From contig NZ_CXOP01000001.1 in assembly GCF_001269345.1 (NCBI RefSeq), positions 372,001-436,000 of the forward strand: a stretch of DNA of 64,000 nucleotides. Reading direction: 5' to 3'. This document shows positions 40,618-49,465 of this stretch, one piece after another (within the stretch, counting starts at the first letter, position 1; each line of letters opens with the position of its first letter). Below the pieces are notes generated by a model. That model saw only the letters and a list, made by a program, of their open reading frames with translations. It had not been told where the DNA came from and ran no database searches. The position numbers were made by a program, and so were the translations under genes. The DNA comes from Limnohabitans sp. 2KL-27 (lineage in GTDB: Bacteria > Pseudomonadota > Gammaproteobacteria > Burkholderiales > Burkholderiaceae_C).

Positions 40618-41732
40618 CGTTTTTCACTCCCCATGCTGAGGCCTTCTGTGGCGGGGCTCATCCCCTCAAGTTGGATCACGGGTTCTTGCGCCAAACGCAA
40701 GCTCACGCCGCCCTCGTGGATGGCAACCACCCGATGACCCTCTTGGGTGACACGTTGCCCCCGGCTGACTTTGACCCAATGGGTGCCCGCCGACAGGATG
40801 GCCTGCCGATCGCCGCCTTGTTGCCACAGCCCCACCCAACGCACGCGAGCCAGTGGCCAGTGGCGCGGGTCTGGTGGCAAATCCTTCTGGGCTGCGGCGG
40901 TGTCCGATGGGTCTGTTGCCGCTGCGCCAGTGGCTTGCGCCCCTTCTTGCGCACGGGTGGCCACGCCCGTTGAGGCCCCGCCAGAAGCCGCGTCCGCAGT
41001 GAACAGTGCAGGCCCCGAACGAGGTCGGGCCGCCCCCGGCGAGGGCACCATCCAGGCCGTTTGCAGTGCCTGTTCGCCAGCGCCCTCATCACGCGGGTTA
41101 GCCCCTACCGTGGCTTCGCCTTCGCTCGGACGCATCCAGATGCGCATCACCACATCGATCTGAACTTCTGCCGCTTGGGGCAGTGCCACCACACTGATGC
41201 GGTCCACCGTGCACAACGGCCCTGTCTCGGTGCAGGCCATCCATGCCCTGGTCCAGTCCTCGAAACGACCTTGCACTCGCATGGCTGCAGCCTGATGGGT
41301 CAATTTGAAGCGCGGATCGCCACCCCCGCTGGAGGACTTGGGCCAGGCGGCCAACGCTGTCGCCACGGGGCGCAAAGATTGCAAGCGCAAACCGTGCGTG
41401 GCCAACACCTGCTGCCAATCGGTCCAGATTTGCCCTTGCCGCGTCACGGCCGGCAAACTGGCCAGTCGGCGCTGCAGATCGCTTGCGAGCGCCTGCTGTG
41501 GCGGCTTGACTTCGGCTACCGTCAAAGCGGCCCACTGCTGCGCCAAACGGGCCACCGCTTGTTCAGCCTGCGCATGCTGGTGGCGCACTTCGGGCTGCGC
41601 CGTCAGCAGGAGCAGCAGGCCCAGCAAGCACCCGAACAGGGCAGGCGCCAAACGACGCCACCATCGCGCGGCCAGGCGCTGCAGATGGGGCCAGCGCATG
41701 GCCCCCGACGGCATGCTGAGCCAGGGGTTCAT
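40614..41732 (-). CDS. PilO-PilP fusion protein of the pilus/competence assembly platform
   Basis: A 372-residue protein in the place where two genes (pilO/hofO and pilP/hofP) are expected. The N-terminal part is PilO-like: short cytoplasmic leader, one membrane helix (about 29-45), coiled-coil with Ala/Gln residues (48-80) and a periplasmic region to about 195. A linker of about 90 residues rich in Ala, Gly, Pro and Thr follows. The C-terminus (about 292-356) is a PilP-like beta domain: LARVRWVGLWQQGG, ILSAGTHWVKVSRGQRV, EGHRVVAIHEGGVSL. There is no lipobox, so the PilP domain is anchored by the PilO helix. The frame is continuous and overlaps both neighbours by 4 nt. Confidence 0.82.
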   Translation of the reverse strand: MNPWLSMPSGAMRWPHLQRLAARWWRRLAPALFGCLLGLLLLLTAQPEVRHQHAQAEQAVARLAQQWAALTVAEVKPPQQALASDLQRRLASLPAVTRQGQIWTDWQQVLATHGLRLQSLRPVATALAAWPKSSSGGGDPRFKLTHQAAAMRVQGRFEDWTRAWMACTETGPLCTVDRISVVALPQAAEVQIDVVMRIWMRPSEGEATVGANPRDEGAGEQALQTAWMVPSPGAARPRSGPALFTADAASGGASTGVATRAQEGAQATGAAATDPSDTAAAQKDLPPDPRHWPLARVRWVGLWQQGGDRQAILSAGTHWVKVSRGQRVTQEGHRVVAIHEGGVSLRLAQEPVIQLEGMSPATEGLSMGSEKR

Positions 41733-42310
41733 GGCGGGGCTCCTGTCTCGCGCAAAGGCGGCGCAGGCCACACCCCTTGCGCATGCGGCCAGGGGGCTTG
41801 CCAGACAACGTGCAACTCACCTGCAGGCCCGGCCGTCAGGCTCGTCAAGGTCAAGGGCTGAGGCCACTGCGCAGACAAGCTTTGCCGGACTTCAGACACC
41901 GCGTCGATGCGTTGCACCGTGCCATGCAACTCGATTTTTTCTGCGTCTGACTGCAAACGCTGCAAGCTCAGGCCCCGGTCTTGGGCTTCTTGTTGCAAGC
42001 TCTCGTGCAGGCTCACCCAGACCTGCTGGTGCTCCGCAATCTTTTGGAGTTGACCCGCTTGCTCGGCTTGCCCGCTCAGCCGCATTTGCTCACGTGCGGC
42101 GGCCTGGGCCTGCTGCTGGCGTGCGCGCACCGCTTGCTGCCAACGGGTTTGCTCATGTTGCAGCCGCTGCGTCTCGATCGCCAAGCCATGCTGCCAACCC
42201 CAGGCCAGCAAGGTGCCCACCACCAGCCCGGCCAGGCTGCTCCAGACGCGGTGAAAGACCCTTTGCTGCCGGGCCAAGCCCGGGTGGTTGAGCAAATTCA
42301 GCGAGCGCAT
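41729..42310 (-). CDS. PilN/HofN-like assembly protein
   Basis: 193-residue bitopic inner-membrane protein. The family start is LNLLNHPGLARQQR (here NLLNH rather than INLLP), one membrane helix at about 24-42 and a long coiled-coil (about 45-105, rich in Gln, Glu, Arg, Ala) follow, then a small periplasmic domain. The start ATG shares its A with the TGA of pilM (TGATG), so the two are translationally coupled. Confidence 0.83.
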   Translation of the reverse strand: MRSLNLLNHPGLARQQRVFHRVWSSLAGLVVGTLLAWGWQHGLAIETQRLQHEQTRWQQAVRARQQQAQAAAREQMRLSGQAEQAGQLQKIAEHQQVWVSLHESLQQEAQDRGLSLQRLQSDAEKIELHGTVQRIDAVSEVRQSLSAQWPQPLTLTSLTAGPAGELHVVWQAPWPHAQGVWPAPPLRETGAPP

Positions 42311-43080
42311 CACAACCACGCTTTCAGGGCCAGGCCGGCTGCCACCAAACGAGGACCGCCAGGAGTGGACATCACCTGCCGCACAGCTTCCTCGATGGCG
42401 GCATCGGAGTCGGCCAGCACGCGGTCTTGTGTGGGTTCTGACAACGCAGGCCCTTCGCCCGGGGCATCCAGTCGAAATTGCCAGTCTTGTGGCGCCTGTG
42501 TCATCAAACTGGCCACGCCCCCACGCAAAGCCCGCGCACCCCGGTGCGCGGCCTGCAGTTCGGACTCCACAGCGGCCAGCCGCCACCCTGCTGCGCGGGT
42601 GCAACTTTTGAAGGCCGCCATCCGGGCTTGGGCGCAGCCCATCCAATGCACGCGCTGGACCAAGCCATCGGTCAAAGGTGCGGGTTCAAAATCAAAGTTC
42701 ACTGCATCGGGCTCGAGCTGCAAAGCTTGGGCCACTTCCAGCTGCACCTCGTACCGCCAGTCTTCTTCGGGCAAGTCGGCCGGAAAATCGATGACGCCTT
42801 CTTGAAGGTGCGCCAATGGCAAGGCCAGGTTGAGCCGATGACGCGCCCGACCGCCCGACCGCCCATGCTGGCGCAATTGTTGGCTCAGCCCACTCAGGTC
42901 GCCAGCCTCCAAGTCTGGGGGGGCAGGCAATGCCACCAGGATCTGGACTTTGGCCAGGTGATGGATGGGCCGCGACAAGCCGCCCAGGACCCAGGCACCG
43001 TCACCTTGCGGGGCCAAGCCCCAGGCATGGCGCACCGATCCTTGTGCCCACCGCCGCCACCACCGCGCCAATGCCTGCAT
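42310..43080 (-). CDS. PilM/HofM-like cytoplasmic protein (short, divergent)
   Basis: 256 residues, first gene of the cluster. Actin-like PilM proteins are about 350 residues with clear ATP motifs; here the N-terminal nucleotide-binding sequence is not recognisable and the length equals HofM/ComA. Supporting features are the LPEEDWRYEVQLEVAQALQLEPDAVNFDFEP region, which corresponds to the PilM block that precedes the second half, position directly upstream of pilN, and divergence from mrcA. Identification depends mostly on context. Confidence 0.7.
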   Translation of the reverse strand: MQALARWWRRWAQGSVRHAWGLAPQGDGAWVLGGLSRPIHHLAKVQILVALPAPPDLEAGDLSGLSQQLRQHGRSGGRARHRLNLALPLAHLQEGVIDFPADLPEEDWRYEVQLEVAQALQLEPDAVNFDFEPAPLTDGLVQRVHWMGCAQARMAAFKSCTRAAGWRLAAVESELQAAHRGARALRGGVASLMTQAPQDWQFRLDAPGEGPALSEPTQDRVLADSDAAIEEAVRQVMSTPGGPRLVAAGLALKAWL

Positions 43081-43192
43081 GTCGAGCCTCCCTGAAAACG
43101 GCCTTTAAGGTCATCGCAGAAAGGTTTTGTAACATGAATTGGCCGAGTGGGCAATTTTTTGAAAACCAAAGATTTCAATACATCTTCAGATT

Positions 43193-43223
43193 TTTCCTTT
43201 GCTCGGACCAGGATTTTTATAAT
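43193..43223 (+). promoter_or_regulatory. Candidate promoter of mrcA
   Basis: Perfect TATAAT at 43218-43223 in an AT-rich patch, with only a weak -35 (TTTCCT-like, about 43193-43198). It lies about 44 nt before the chosen mrcA ATG in the 186-bp divergent gap between pilM and mrcA. Confidence 0.55.
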
Positions 43224-43266
43224 GGCCGTCAGCCCGCGCCTTGTTGGCTGCCCCAACAGCCCACTT

Positions 43267-45654
43267 ATGCCCTCCAAAGACAACGCCTCTGCAGAAAAAC
43301 AAAGCGCTCCAGCGCAGGCCACGGGCTCCGCCCTCCTGTCATGGGCATTGAAACTGGTGGCCTGGGCCGTGGGCTTGGCTGCTGCCGGGCTGGCGTCCAT
43401 CTTGCTGGTGGTGAGTGTGGCCATGGTCATCGCCTACCCCAACCTGCCTGACATTTCTGACCTGGCCGATTACAAACCCAAGTTGCCGCTGCGTGTCTTC
43501 ACCGAAGACGGGCAGTTGATGGGTGAGTTCGGGGAGGAGCGCCGCAACCTCACCCCCATTGAAGACATTCCCAAAGTCATGAAGGATGCGGTCTTGTCCA
43601 TCGAAGACAACCGCTTTTACCAGCACGGCGGCGTGGACTATCTGGGCATCTTGCGTGCGGGCATTGCCAACATGGGCCGCATGAAAAGCCAAGGGGCCTC
43701 GACCATCACCATGCAGGTCGCTCGCAATGTGTACCTGTCGTCCGAAAAAACCTACACCCGCAAGATTTATGAAATCTTGCTGACCTACAAACTCGAGCAC
43801 CTGTTGACCAAGGACCAGATCCTTGAGATTTACATGAACCAGATTTTTCTGGGCAACCGGGCCTATGGTTTTGCCTCGGCCGCGGAAACATATTTCGGCA
43901 AGCCGCTCAAGGAGATCAGCATTGCCGAAGCGGCCATGCTGGCGGGGCTGCCCAAAGCACCCTCGGCTTACAACCCGATCAGCAACCCCAAACGCGCCCG
44001 CTCACGCCAGCTCTACATCATCGAGCGGATGGAAGACAACAAGTACATCACCGCGGCCCAGGCCAAAGCGGCCAAGACCGAGCCGCTCAAGCTGCGCTCG
44101 GCCGCTGACAAAAAAATCCTGCACGCGGAATATGTGGCAGAAACCGTGCGGCAAATGGTCTTTGCCCAATATGGCCAGGAGACCTACACGCGTGGCCTGA
44201 ACGTTTACACCACCGTGCAATCGACCGAGCAGATGGCCGCCTACAAGGCCTTGCGCCAAGGCATCATGGATTTCGAGCGCCGCCAGATTTACCGTGGCCC
44301 CGAGAAGTTCATCGACCTGCCGGCAGACCCCAAAAAGATGGAAGACGCCATCGATGACGCGCTCGAAGAGCACCCGGACAACGGCGATGTGCTGTCGGCC
44401 GTGGTGCTGGAAGCATCGCCGCGCAAAGTGGTTGTGATTCGCCAAAACGGCGAGCAAATCACCCTCTCGGGCGATGGCCTCAAACCGGCGCAATCGGGCC
44501 TGTCCGATAAAACACCCCCCGCCAAACAAGTGCGCAAAGGCGCCCTGATCCGCATCACCCAAACCCCCAAAGGGCAGTGGGAAATCACCCAACTGCCCGA
44601 GGTCGAAGGCGCTTTGGTGGCCATCACACCCCAAACGGGCGCGATCCGAGCTTTGGTGGGTGGCTTTGACTTTGCCAAAAACAAGTTCAACCATGTGACG
44701 CAGGCTTGGCGTCAGCCGGGCTCCAGCTTCAAGCCTTTCATTTATTCGGCCGCGCTTGAAAAAGGCTTCACGCCCGCCACCGTGGTCAACGACTCGCCTT
44801 TGTTCTTTGACAGCGCCGTCACCGGCGGCCAGCCCTGGGAACCCAAAAACTACGATGGCAAGTTCGACGGCCCCATGAGCCTGCGCACAGGCTTGGCCAA
44901 GTCCAAGAACATGGTGTCCATTCGCGTGTTGCAGGCCGTGGGCCCAAGACCGGCGCAGGAGTGGGTCACCCGCTTCGGTTTTGACGAGGACAAGCACCCG
45001 GCCTTTTTGACGATGGCGCTGGGTGCGGGTTCGGTCACCCCCATGCAGATGGCCACCGGTTATGCGGTGTTTGCCAACGGTGGCTACAAAGTTCAGCCCC
45101 ACCTGATCACGCGCATCTCGGACTACAAAGACCGGGTGCTGGTGGACAGCCCCGCAGTGGTGCAAATGAGCGACACCACGGCCATACCACCGCGCAATGC
45201 CTTTGTCATGACCAGTTTGCTGCAAGAGGTCACGCGTTCGGGCACCGCCGCTCGCGCTCAAGGCACTTTGCGTCGGCCCGACATCTACGGCAAAACCGGC
45301 ACGACCAACGATGCGATGGACGCCTGGTTTGCAGGCTACCAGCCCAGCTTGGCTGCCGTGGTCTGGATCGGCTACGACACACCGCGCAAACTGGGTGACC
45401 GCGAAACAGGCGGTGGCTTGAGCTTGCCCGTTTGGATCAGCTTCATGGAAACCGCTTTGCGTGGCATTCCGGTCTCGGAGCCACCCGTGCCCGAAGGTTT
45501 GGTGAATGTGGGGGGTGATTGGATGTACACAGAATACGCCCGTGGGGGCGGGATCAGCACCTTGGGCACAGGCACCGATGGCGCAGGCAAAAATCCCAAC
45601 GGCACCCCCCCGGGCGAAGAACGCAACCGGATACTGGATTTGTTCAGAAATTGA
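43267..45654 (+). CDS. mrcA: Class A penicillin-binding protein 1A
   Basis: Bifunctional peptidoglycan glycosyltransferase/transpeptidase of the inner membrane, 795 residues. One N-terminal membrane helix (about 28-52), glycosyltransferase motifs SIEDNRFYQHGGVD and QGASTITMQVARN, then the transpeptidase with SSFK (in PGSSFKPFIY), SKN (in LAKSKNMVS) and KTGTTND. ATG 43267 is chosen because the only earlier ATG (43222) overlaps the TATAAT box. Divergent from the secretin cluster, as in enterobacteria. Confidence 0.95.
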   Translation: MPSKDNASAEKQSAPAQATGSALLSWALKLVAWAVGLAAAGLASILLVVSVAMVIAYPNLPDISDLADYKPKLPLRVFTEDGQLMGEFGEERRNLTPIEDIPKVMKDAVLSIEDNRFYQHGGVDYLGILRAGIANMGRMKSQGASTITMQVARNVYLSSEKTYTRKIYEILLTYKLEHLLTKDQILEIYMNQIFLGNRAYGFASAAETYFGKPLKEISIAEAAMLAGLPKAPSAYNPISNPKRARSRQLYIIERMEDNKYITAAQAKAAKTEPLKLRSAADKKILHAEYVAETVRQMVFAQYGQETYTRGLNVYTTVQSTEQMAAYKALRQGIMDFERRQIYRGPEKFIDLPADPKKMEDAIDDALEEHPDNGDVLSAVVLEASPRKVVVIRQNGEQITLSGDGLKPAQSGLSDKTPPAKQVRKGALIRITQTPKGQWEITQLPEVEGALVAITPQTGAIRALVGGFDFAKNKFNHVTQAWRQPGSSFKPFIYSAALEKGFTPATVVNDSPLFFDSAVTGGQPWEPKNYDGKFDGPMSLRTGLAKSKNMVSIRVLQAVGPRPAQEWVTRFGFDEDKHPAFLTMALGAGSVTPMQMATGYAVFANGGYKVQPHLITRISDYKDRVLVDSPAVVQMSDTTAIPPRNAFVMTSLLQEVTRSGTAARAQGTLRRPDIYGKTGTTNDAMDAWFAGYQPSLAAVVWIGYDTPRKLGDRETGGGLSLPVWISFMETALRGIPVSEPPVPEGLVNVGGDWMYTEYARGGGISTLGTGTDGAGKNPNGTPPGEERNRILDLFRN

Positions 45655-45708
45655 AGCGCGCCCCCAAAACCACGGCCACCTTGTCCCCAGGTGAGCGGGG
45701 TTTGAAGC

Positions 45709-45736
45709 TCAGGCCTTGAACGTCAGGCCTTGAATG
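45709..45736. repeat. 14-bp tandem duplication at the 3' end of cyaY
   Basis: TCAGGCCTTGAACG is followed by TCAGGCCTTGAATG. The second copy supplies the cyaY stop codon and last residues; the first lies just outside the gene. Confidence 0.7.
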
Positions 45737-46052
45737 CCAGGTTTTGGCCCGCCTGTTCTGACGCATAGCGCGACAGGCTCTCCCAGAACTCTCCCTGGCC
45801 TTTGGTGTCCATCCAGTGCGATCCATCGAACTTGTAATGAAAGCCGCCACAGCGGGCGGCCAACCACACCTCGTGCAGGGGCTTTTGCAGGTTGATCACG
45901 ATCTGGCTGCGGTTGGGAAAGGTGAGTGTGACCATGCCGCCCACGCGCTGGTTGTCGATGTCGGCGTCGGTGTCGTCGTTCAGACGGTCACTGCTGATCT
46001 CTACGCCCGCCAGCAGGCGTTCAGCTTGGTCCAGAAATTCAAGGTCGGTCAT
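45723..46052 (-). CDS. cyaY: Iron donor protein CyaY (bacterial frataxin)
   Basis: Frataxin homologue that binds iron and regulates Fe-S cluster assembly. It has 109 residues. The acidic first helix ([31 protein letters not shown]) and the beta sheet with [28 protein letters not shown], then [15 protein letters not shown] are clear. It is divergent from lptM with 12 nt between start codons and converges on mrcA. Confidence 0.95.
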   Translation of the reverse strand: MTDLEFLDQAERLLAGVEISSDRLNDDTDADIDNQRVGGMVTLTFPNRSQIVINLQKPLHEVWLAARCGGFHYKFDGSHWMDTKGQGEFWESLSRYASEQAGQNLAFKA

Positions 46053-46064
46053 TACAATCGCTGC

Positions 46065-46358
46065 ATGTTGAAGGTCTTGAAGATTCTAGTCACGGCGCAT
46101 GCCCTTGTCGGCGGTGCGGCGATGTTGAGCGCATGCGGCCAAAAAGGCGGCCTGTTTTTGCCCAACACCCCCGAGTCTGCCGGGCGAGCCACCTTGCACG
46201 AAACGCTGAAACTCTGGCCCACCCAAACTGCCCCCGCTCAAGTCCCAGGGCCAGCAGGCCAGACGGCACACAACCCTGCGCTCAGCGCGGCACCCCCACC
46301 ATCCCCCGCCAACGGCACTGTGAATGCGCCCACGGCCCCCAAGCCCACCCCACCATGA
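46065..46358 (+). CDS. lptM: Small LPS-translocon lipoprotein (LptM/YifL-like)
   Basis: 97-residue lipoprotein: hydrophobic leader, lipobox LSAC with cysteine at about 24, then [10 protein letters not shown], the sequence that defines LptM, which helps LptD assemble in the outer membrane. The rest is a Pro/Ala/Thr-rich low-complexity tail. The divergent cyaY / overlapping lysA context is conserved in proteobacteria. No ribosome site; TACAAT ends 6 nt before the ATG, so the mRNA may be leaderless. It overlaps lysA as ATGA. Confidence 0.85.
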   Translation: MLKVLKILVTAHALVGGAAMLSACGQKGGLFLPNTPESAGRATLHETLKLWPTQTAPAQVPGPAGQTAHNPALSAAPPPSPANGTVNAPTAPKPTPP

Positions 46359-47641
46359 ACGCACCCGCCACCCTCCAAGGCCTGCCCGGCCAGCCCCACA
46401 TCGCCTATGCGGGCGATCAGCTGCACGTGGAGGGCTTGCCCCTGTCAGCACTGGCCCGCGAACACGGCACTCCCCTGTTCGTCTATTCCAAAGCCGCCAT
46501 GCTGTCGGCCTTGGCCGCCTACCAGCGCGGCTTTGCCGGACGGCAGGCGCAAATTTGCTACGCCATGAAAGCCAACTCCAGCCTGGCCATCTTGCAGGTG
46601 TTTGCCGATGCCGGTTGCGGCTTTGACATCGTCTCGGGCGGTGAACTGGCCCGCGTTCTGGCAGCCGGTGGCGACCCGGCCAAGGTGATTTTTTCGGGCG
46701 TGGGCAAGACCCGCCATGAGATGAAACAAGCGCTGCAAGTGGGCATCGGTTGCTTCAATGTGGAAAGCGAAGCCGAACTCGATGTGCTCAGCGACGTGGC
46801 CTTAGGTCTGGGTCGGGTGGCCCCGGTCAGCCTGCGCGTGAACCCCAACGTGGACCCCAAAACCCACCCTTACATCTCGACCGGCCTGAAGGGCAACAAA
46901 TTCGGCATCGCCCACGAAGACGCGCTGCGCGCCTACCGCCACGCGGCCAGCTTGCCGGGCTTGAAGGTGGTGGGCATCGACTGCCACATCGGCTCGCAAA
47001 TCACCGACAGCACCCCCTATCTGGACGCCATGGACCGCGTGCTGGACCTGGTGGCCGAGGTCGAGTCCGCCGGCATCCCCATCCACCACATCGACTTTGG
47101 TGGGGGCTTGGGCATCAACTACAACGGCGACACCCCACCCGAGGCCGACGCGCTGTGGGCGCAACTGCTGGCCAAGCTCGATGCGCGTGGTTACGGCCAG
47201 CGCCAGCTGATGATCGAGCCCGGCCGCTCACTGGTGGGCAATGCGGGCGTGTGCCTGACCGAGGTGCTGTATCTGAAGCCGGGCGAACAAAAGAATTTCT
47301 GCATCGTCGATGCCGCCATGAACGACCTGCCTCGCCCCGCCATGTACCAGGCCTTCCACCAGATCGTGCCGGTTTCGCCAAGTTCAGGCCAAGCCGCGGT
47401 GTATGACGTGGTGGGCCCCGTGTGCGAGAGCGGCGACTGGATTGGTCGCGACCGCCAACTGCAGGTAGCAGCCGGTGACGTGCTGGCCGTGCTGTCGGCA
47501 GGGGCTTACTGCATGAGCATGGCCAGCAACTACAACACCCGAGGCCGCGCCGCCGAAATCCTGGTCGATGGCACAAACGCCCATCTGATCCGCCAACGTG
47601 AATCGGCGTTCGACACCTTTGCACTGGAGCAGCTGGTCTGA
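46355..47641 (+). CDS. lysA: Diaminopimelate decarboxylase
   Basis: PLP-dependent last step of lysine synthesis. From ATG 46355 it has 428 residues. PLP lysine Lys72 in CYAMKANSS, RVNPNVDPKTHPYISTG, KFGI, HIGSQI, FGGGLGINY, EPGRSLVG and GPVCESGDW with the catalytic cysteine are all present. Coupled to lptM by a 4-nt overlap. Confidence 0.97.
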   Translation: MNAPATLQGLPGQPHIAYAGDQLHVEGLPLSALAREHGTPLFVYSKAAMLSALAAYQRGFAGRQAQICYAMKANSSLAILQVFADAGCGFDIVSGGELARVLAAGGDPAKVIFSGVGKTRHEMKQALQVGIGCFNVESEAELDVLSDVALGLGRVAPVSLRVNPNVDPKTHPYISTGLKGNKFGIAHEDALRAYRHAASLPGLKVVGIDCHIGSQITDSTPYLDAMDRVLDLVAEVESAGIPIHHIDFGGGLGINYNGDTPPEADALWAQLLAKLDARGYGQRQLMIEPGRSLVGNAGVCLTEVLYLKPGEQKNFCIVDAAMNDLPRPAMYQAFHQIVPVSPSSGQAAVYDVVGPVCESGDWIGRDRQLQVAAGDVLAVLSAGAYCMSMASNYNTRGRAAEILVDGTNAHLIRQRESAFDTFALEQLV

Positions 47642-47688
47642 AAAGCTCTGTGCAGCCCCAAGCGGCTGCACAGGCTTGGAATGCGCCC

Positions 47689-48288
47689 TCAGGGCCGCCG
47701 TGCTGCCCGCCACATGCGCCAGCCCAACAAGCCCCCCAAGATGCCCGCATACACCCACACCTCGGCAAAATCCTGTTTGCCCGCCCGCATCCACCAAAAG
47801 TGCAGCACGGCCAGCGCAGCCACCGCATAAACACTCCGGTGCAACACTTGCCAGCGCCGGCCACCCAGCCAGCGCACGGCCCGGTTGAAAGACGTGGCGG
47901 CCAGCGCCAGCAGGATCACGAAAGCACTGAACCCCAACCAGATGAACGGGCGTTTGAAGAGGTCTTGCAAGGTGTCGGCCAGGTCAAAGCCCATGTCAAA
48001 CCAGGCGTAGCTCAGCAGGTGCAAGCTGGCATAGCCAAACACCAGCAAGCCCAGCATGCGCCGAAAGCGCAGCAACTCTGGCCAGCCCAGCCAAGAGCGC
48101 AAAGGGCTCACCGCCAGCACCACACACAGGCTGCGCAGGGTCCAGTCGCCGGTGGCGCGGATCAGGGCTTCGGTGGGGTTGGGACCCAACTGGTCCTGCA
48201 GGGTTTGCGCCAGCAACCCAGCCAAAGGCATGCAGCCGAGCACCAACAATGCCCACCAGGCGCCGGGATGACGCAAGGCCGCCCTCAT
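47689..48288 (-). CDS. msrQ: Heme-binding membrane subunit MsrQ
   Basis: Inner-membrane b-type cytochrome that passes quinol electrons to MsrP for repair of oxidised methionines in periplasmic proteins. From ATG 48288 it has 199 residues (GTG 48312 is an alternative). It is a ferric-reductase-like protein with about six helices; heme histidines are in GYASLHLLSYAWFD and WQVLHRSVYAVAALAVLHFWW. 31 nt downstream of msrP. Confidence 0.93.
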   Translation of the reverse strand: MRAALRHPGAWWALLVLGCMPLAGLLAQTLQDQLGPNPTEALIRATGDWTLRSLCVVLAVSPLRSWLGWPELLRFRRMLGLLVFGYASLHLLSYAWFDMGFDLADTLQDLFKRPFIWLGFSAFVILLALAATSFNRAVRWLGGRRWQVLHRSVYAVAALAVLHFWWMRAGKQDFAEVWVYAGILGGLLGWRMWRAARRP

Positions 48289-48319
48289 GCCCTCAAGTCT
48301 TTGGCCCACCACAACACCA

Positions 48320-49315
<996 letters not shown>

Positions 49316-49376
49316 GGCGAGGACCCCTTGTCGTCAACGATGACCAGATTGTGATCTTTTCAATTCGCCCGTGTCC

Positions 49377-49394
49377 CAACATGCCCATGTTGGA
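49377..49394. promoter_or_regulatory. Palindrome upstream of msrP, possible operator
   Basis: CCAACATG and CATGTTGG with a CC spacer, about 62 nt upstream of the msrP ATG inside the 150-bp gap between msrP and ccsB. Position and symmetry suit a dimeric regulator, but no known consensus was recognised. Confidence 0.35.
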
Positions 49395-49465
49395 CCTCTG
49401 CCTCGGGCATGGTCAACGGTGGGGGGCCACCGGCCCTGACGGGCACGCCTGCCCGGGCGGGTCCT

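Noticed and set aside
43222..43266. Upstream start ATG 43222 for mrcA
   Set aside because: This ATG lies inside the TATAAT box and the extra 15 residues add nothing family-like; ATG 43267 is preferred.
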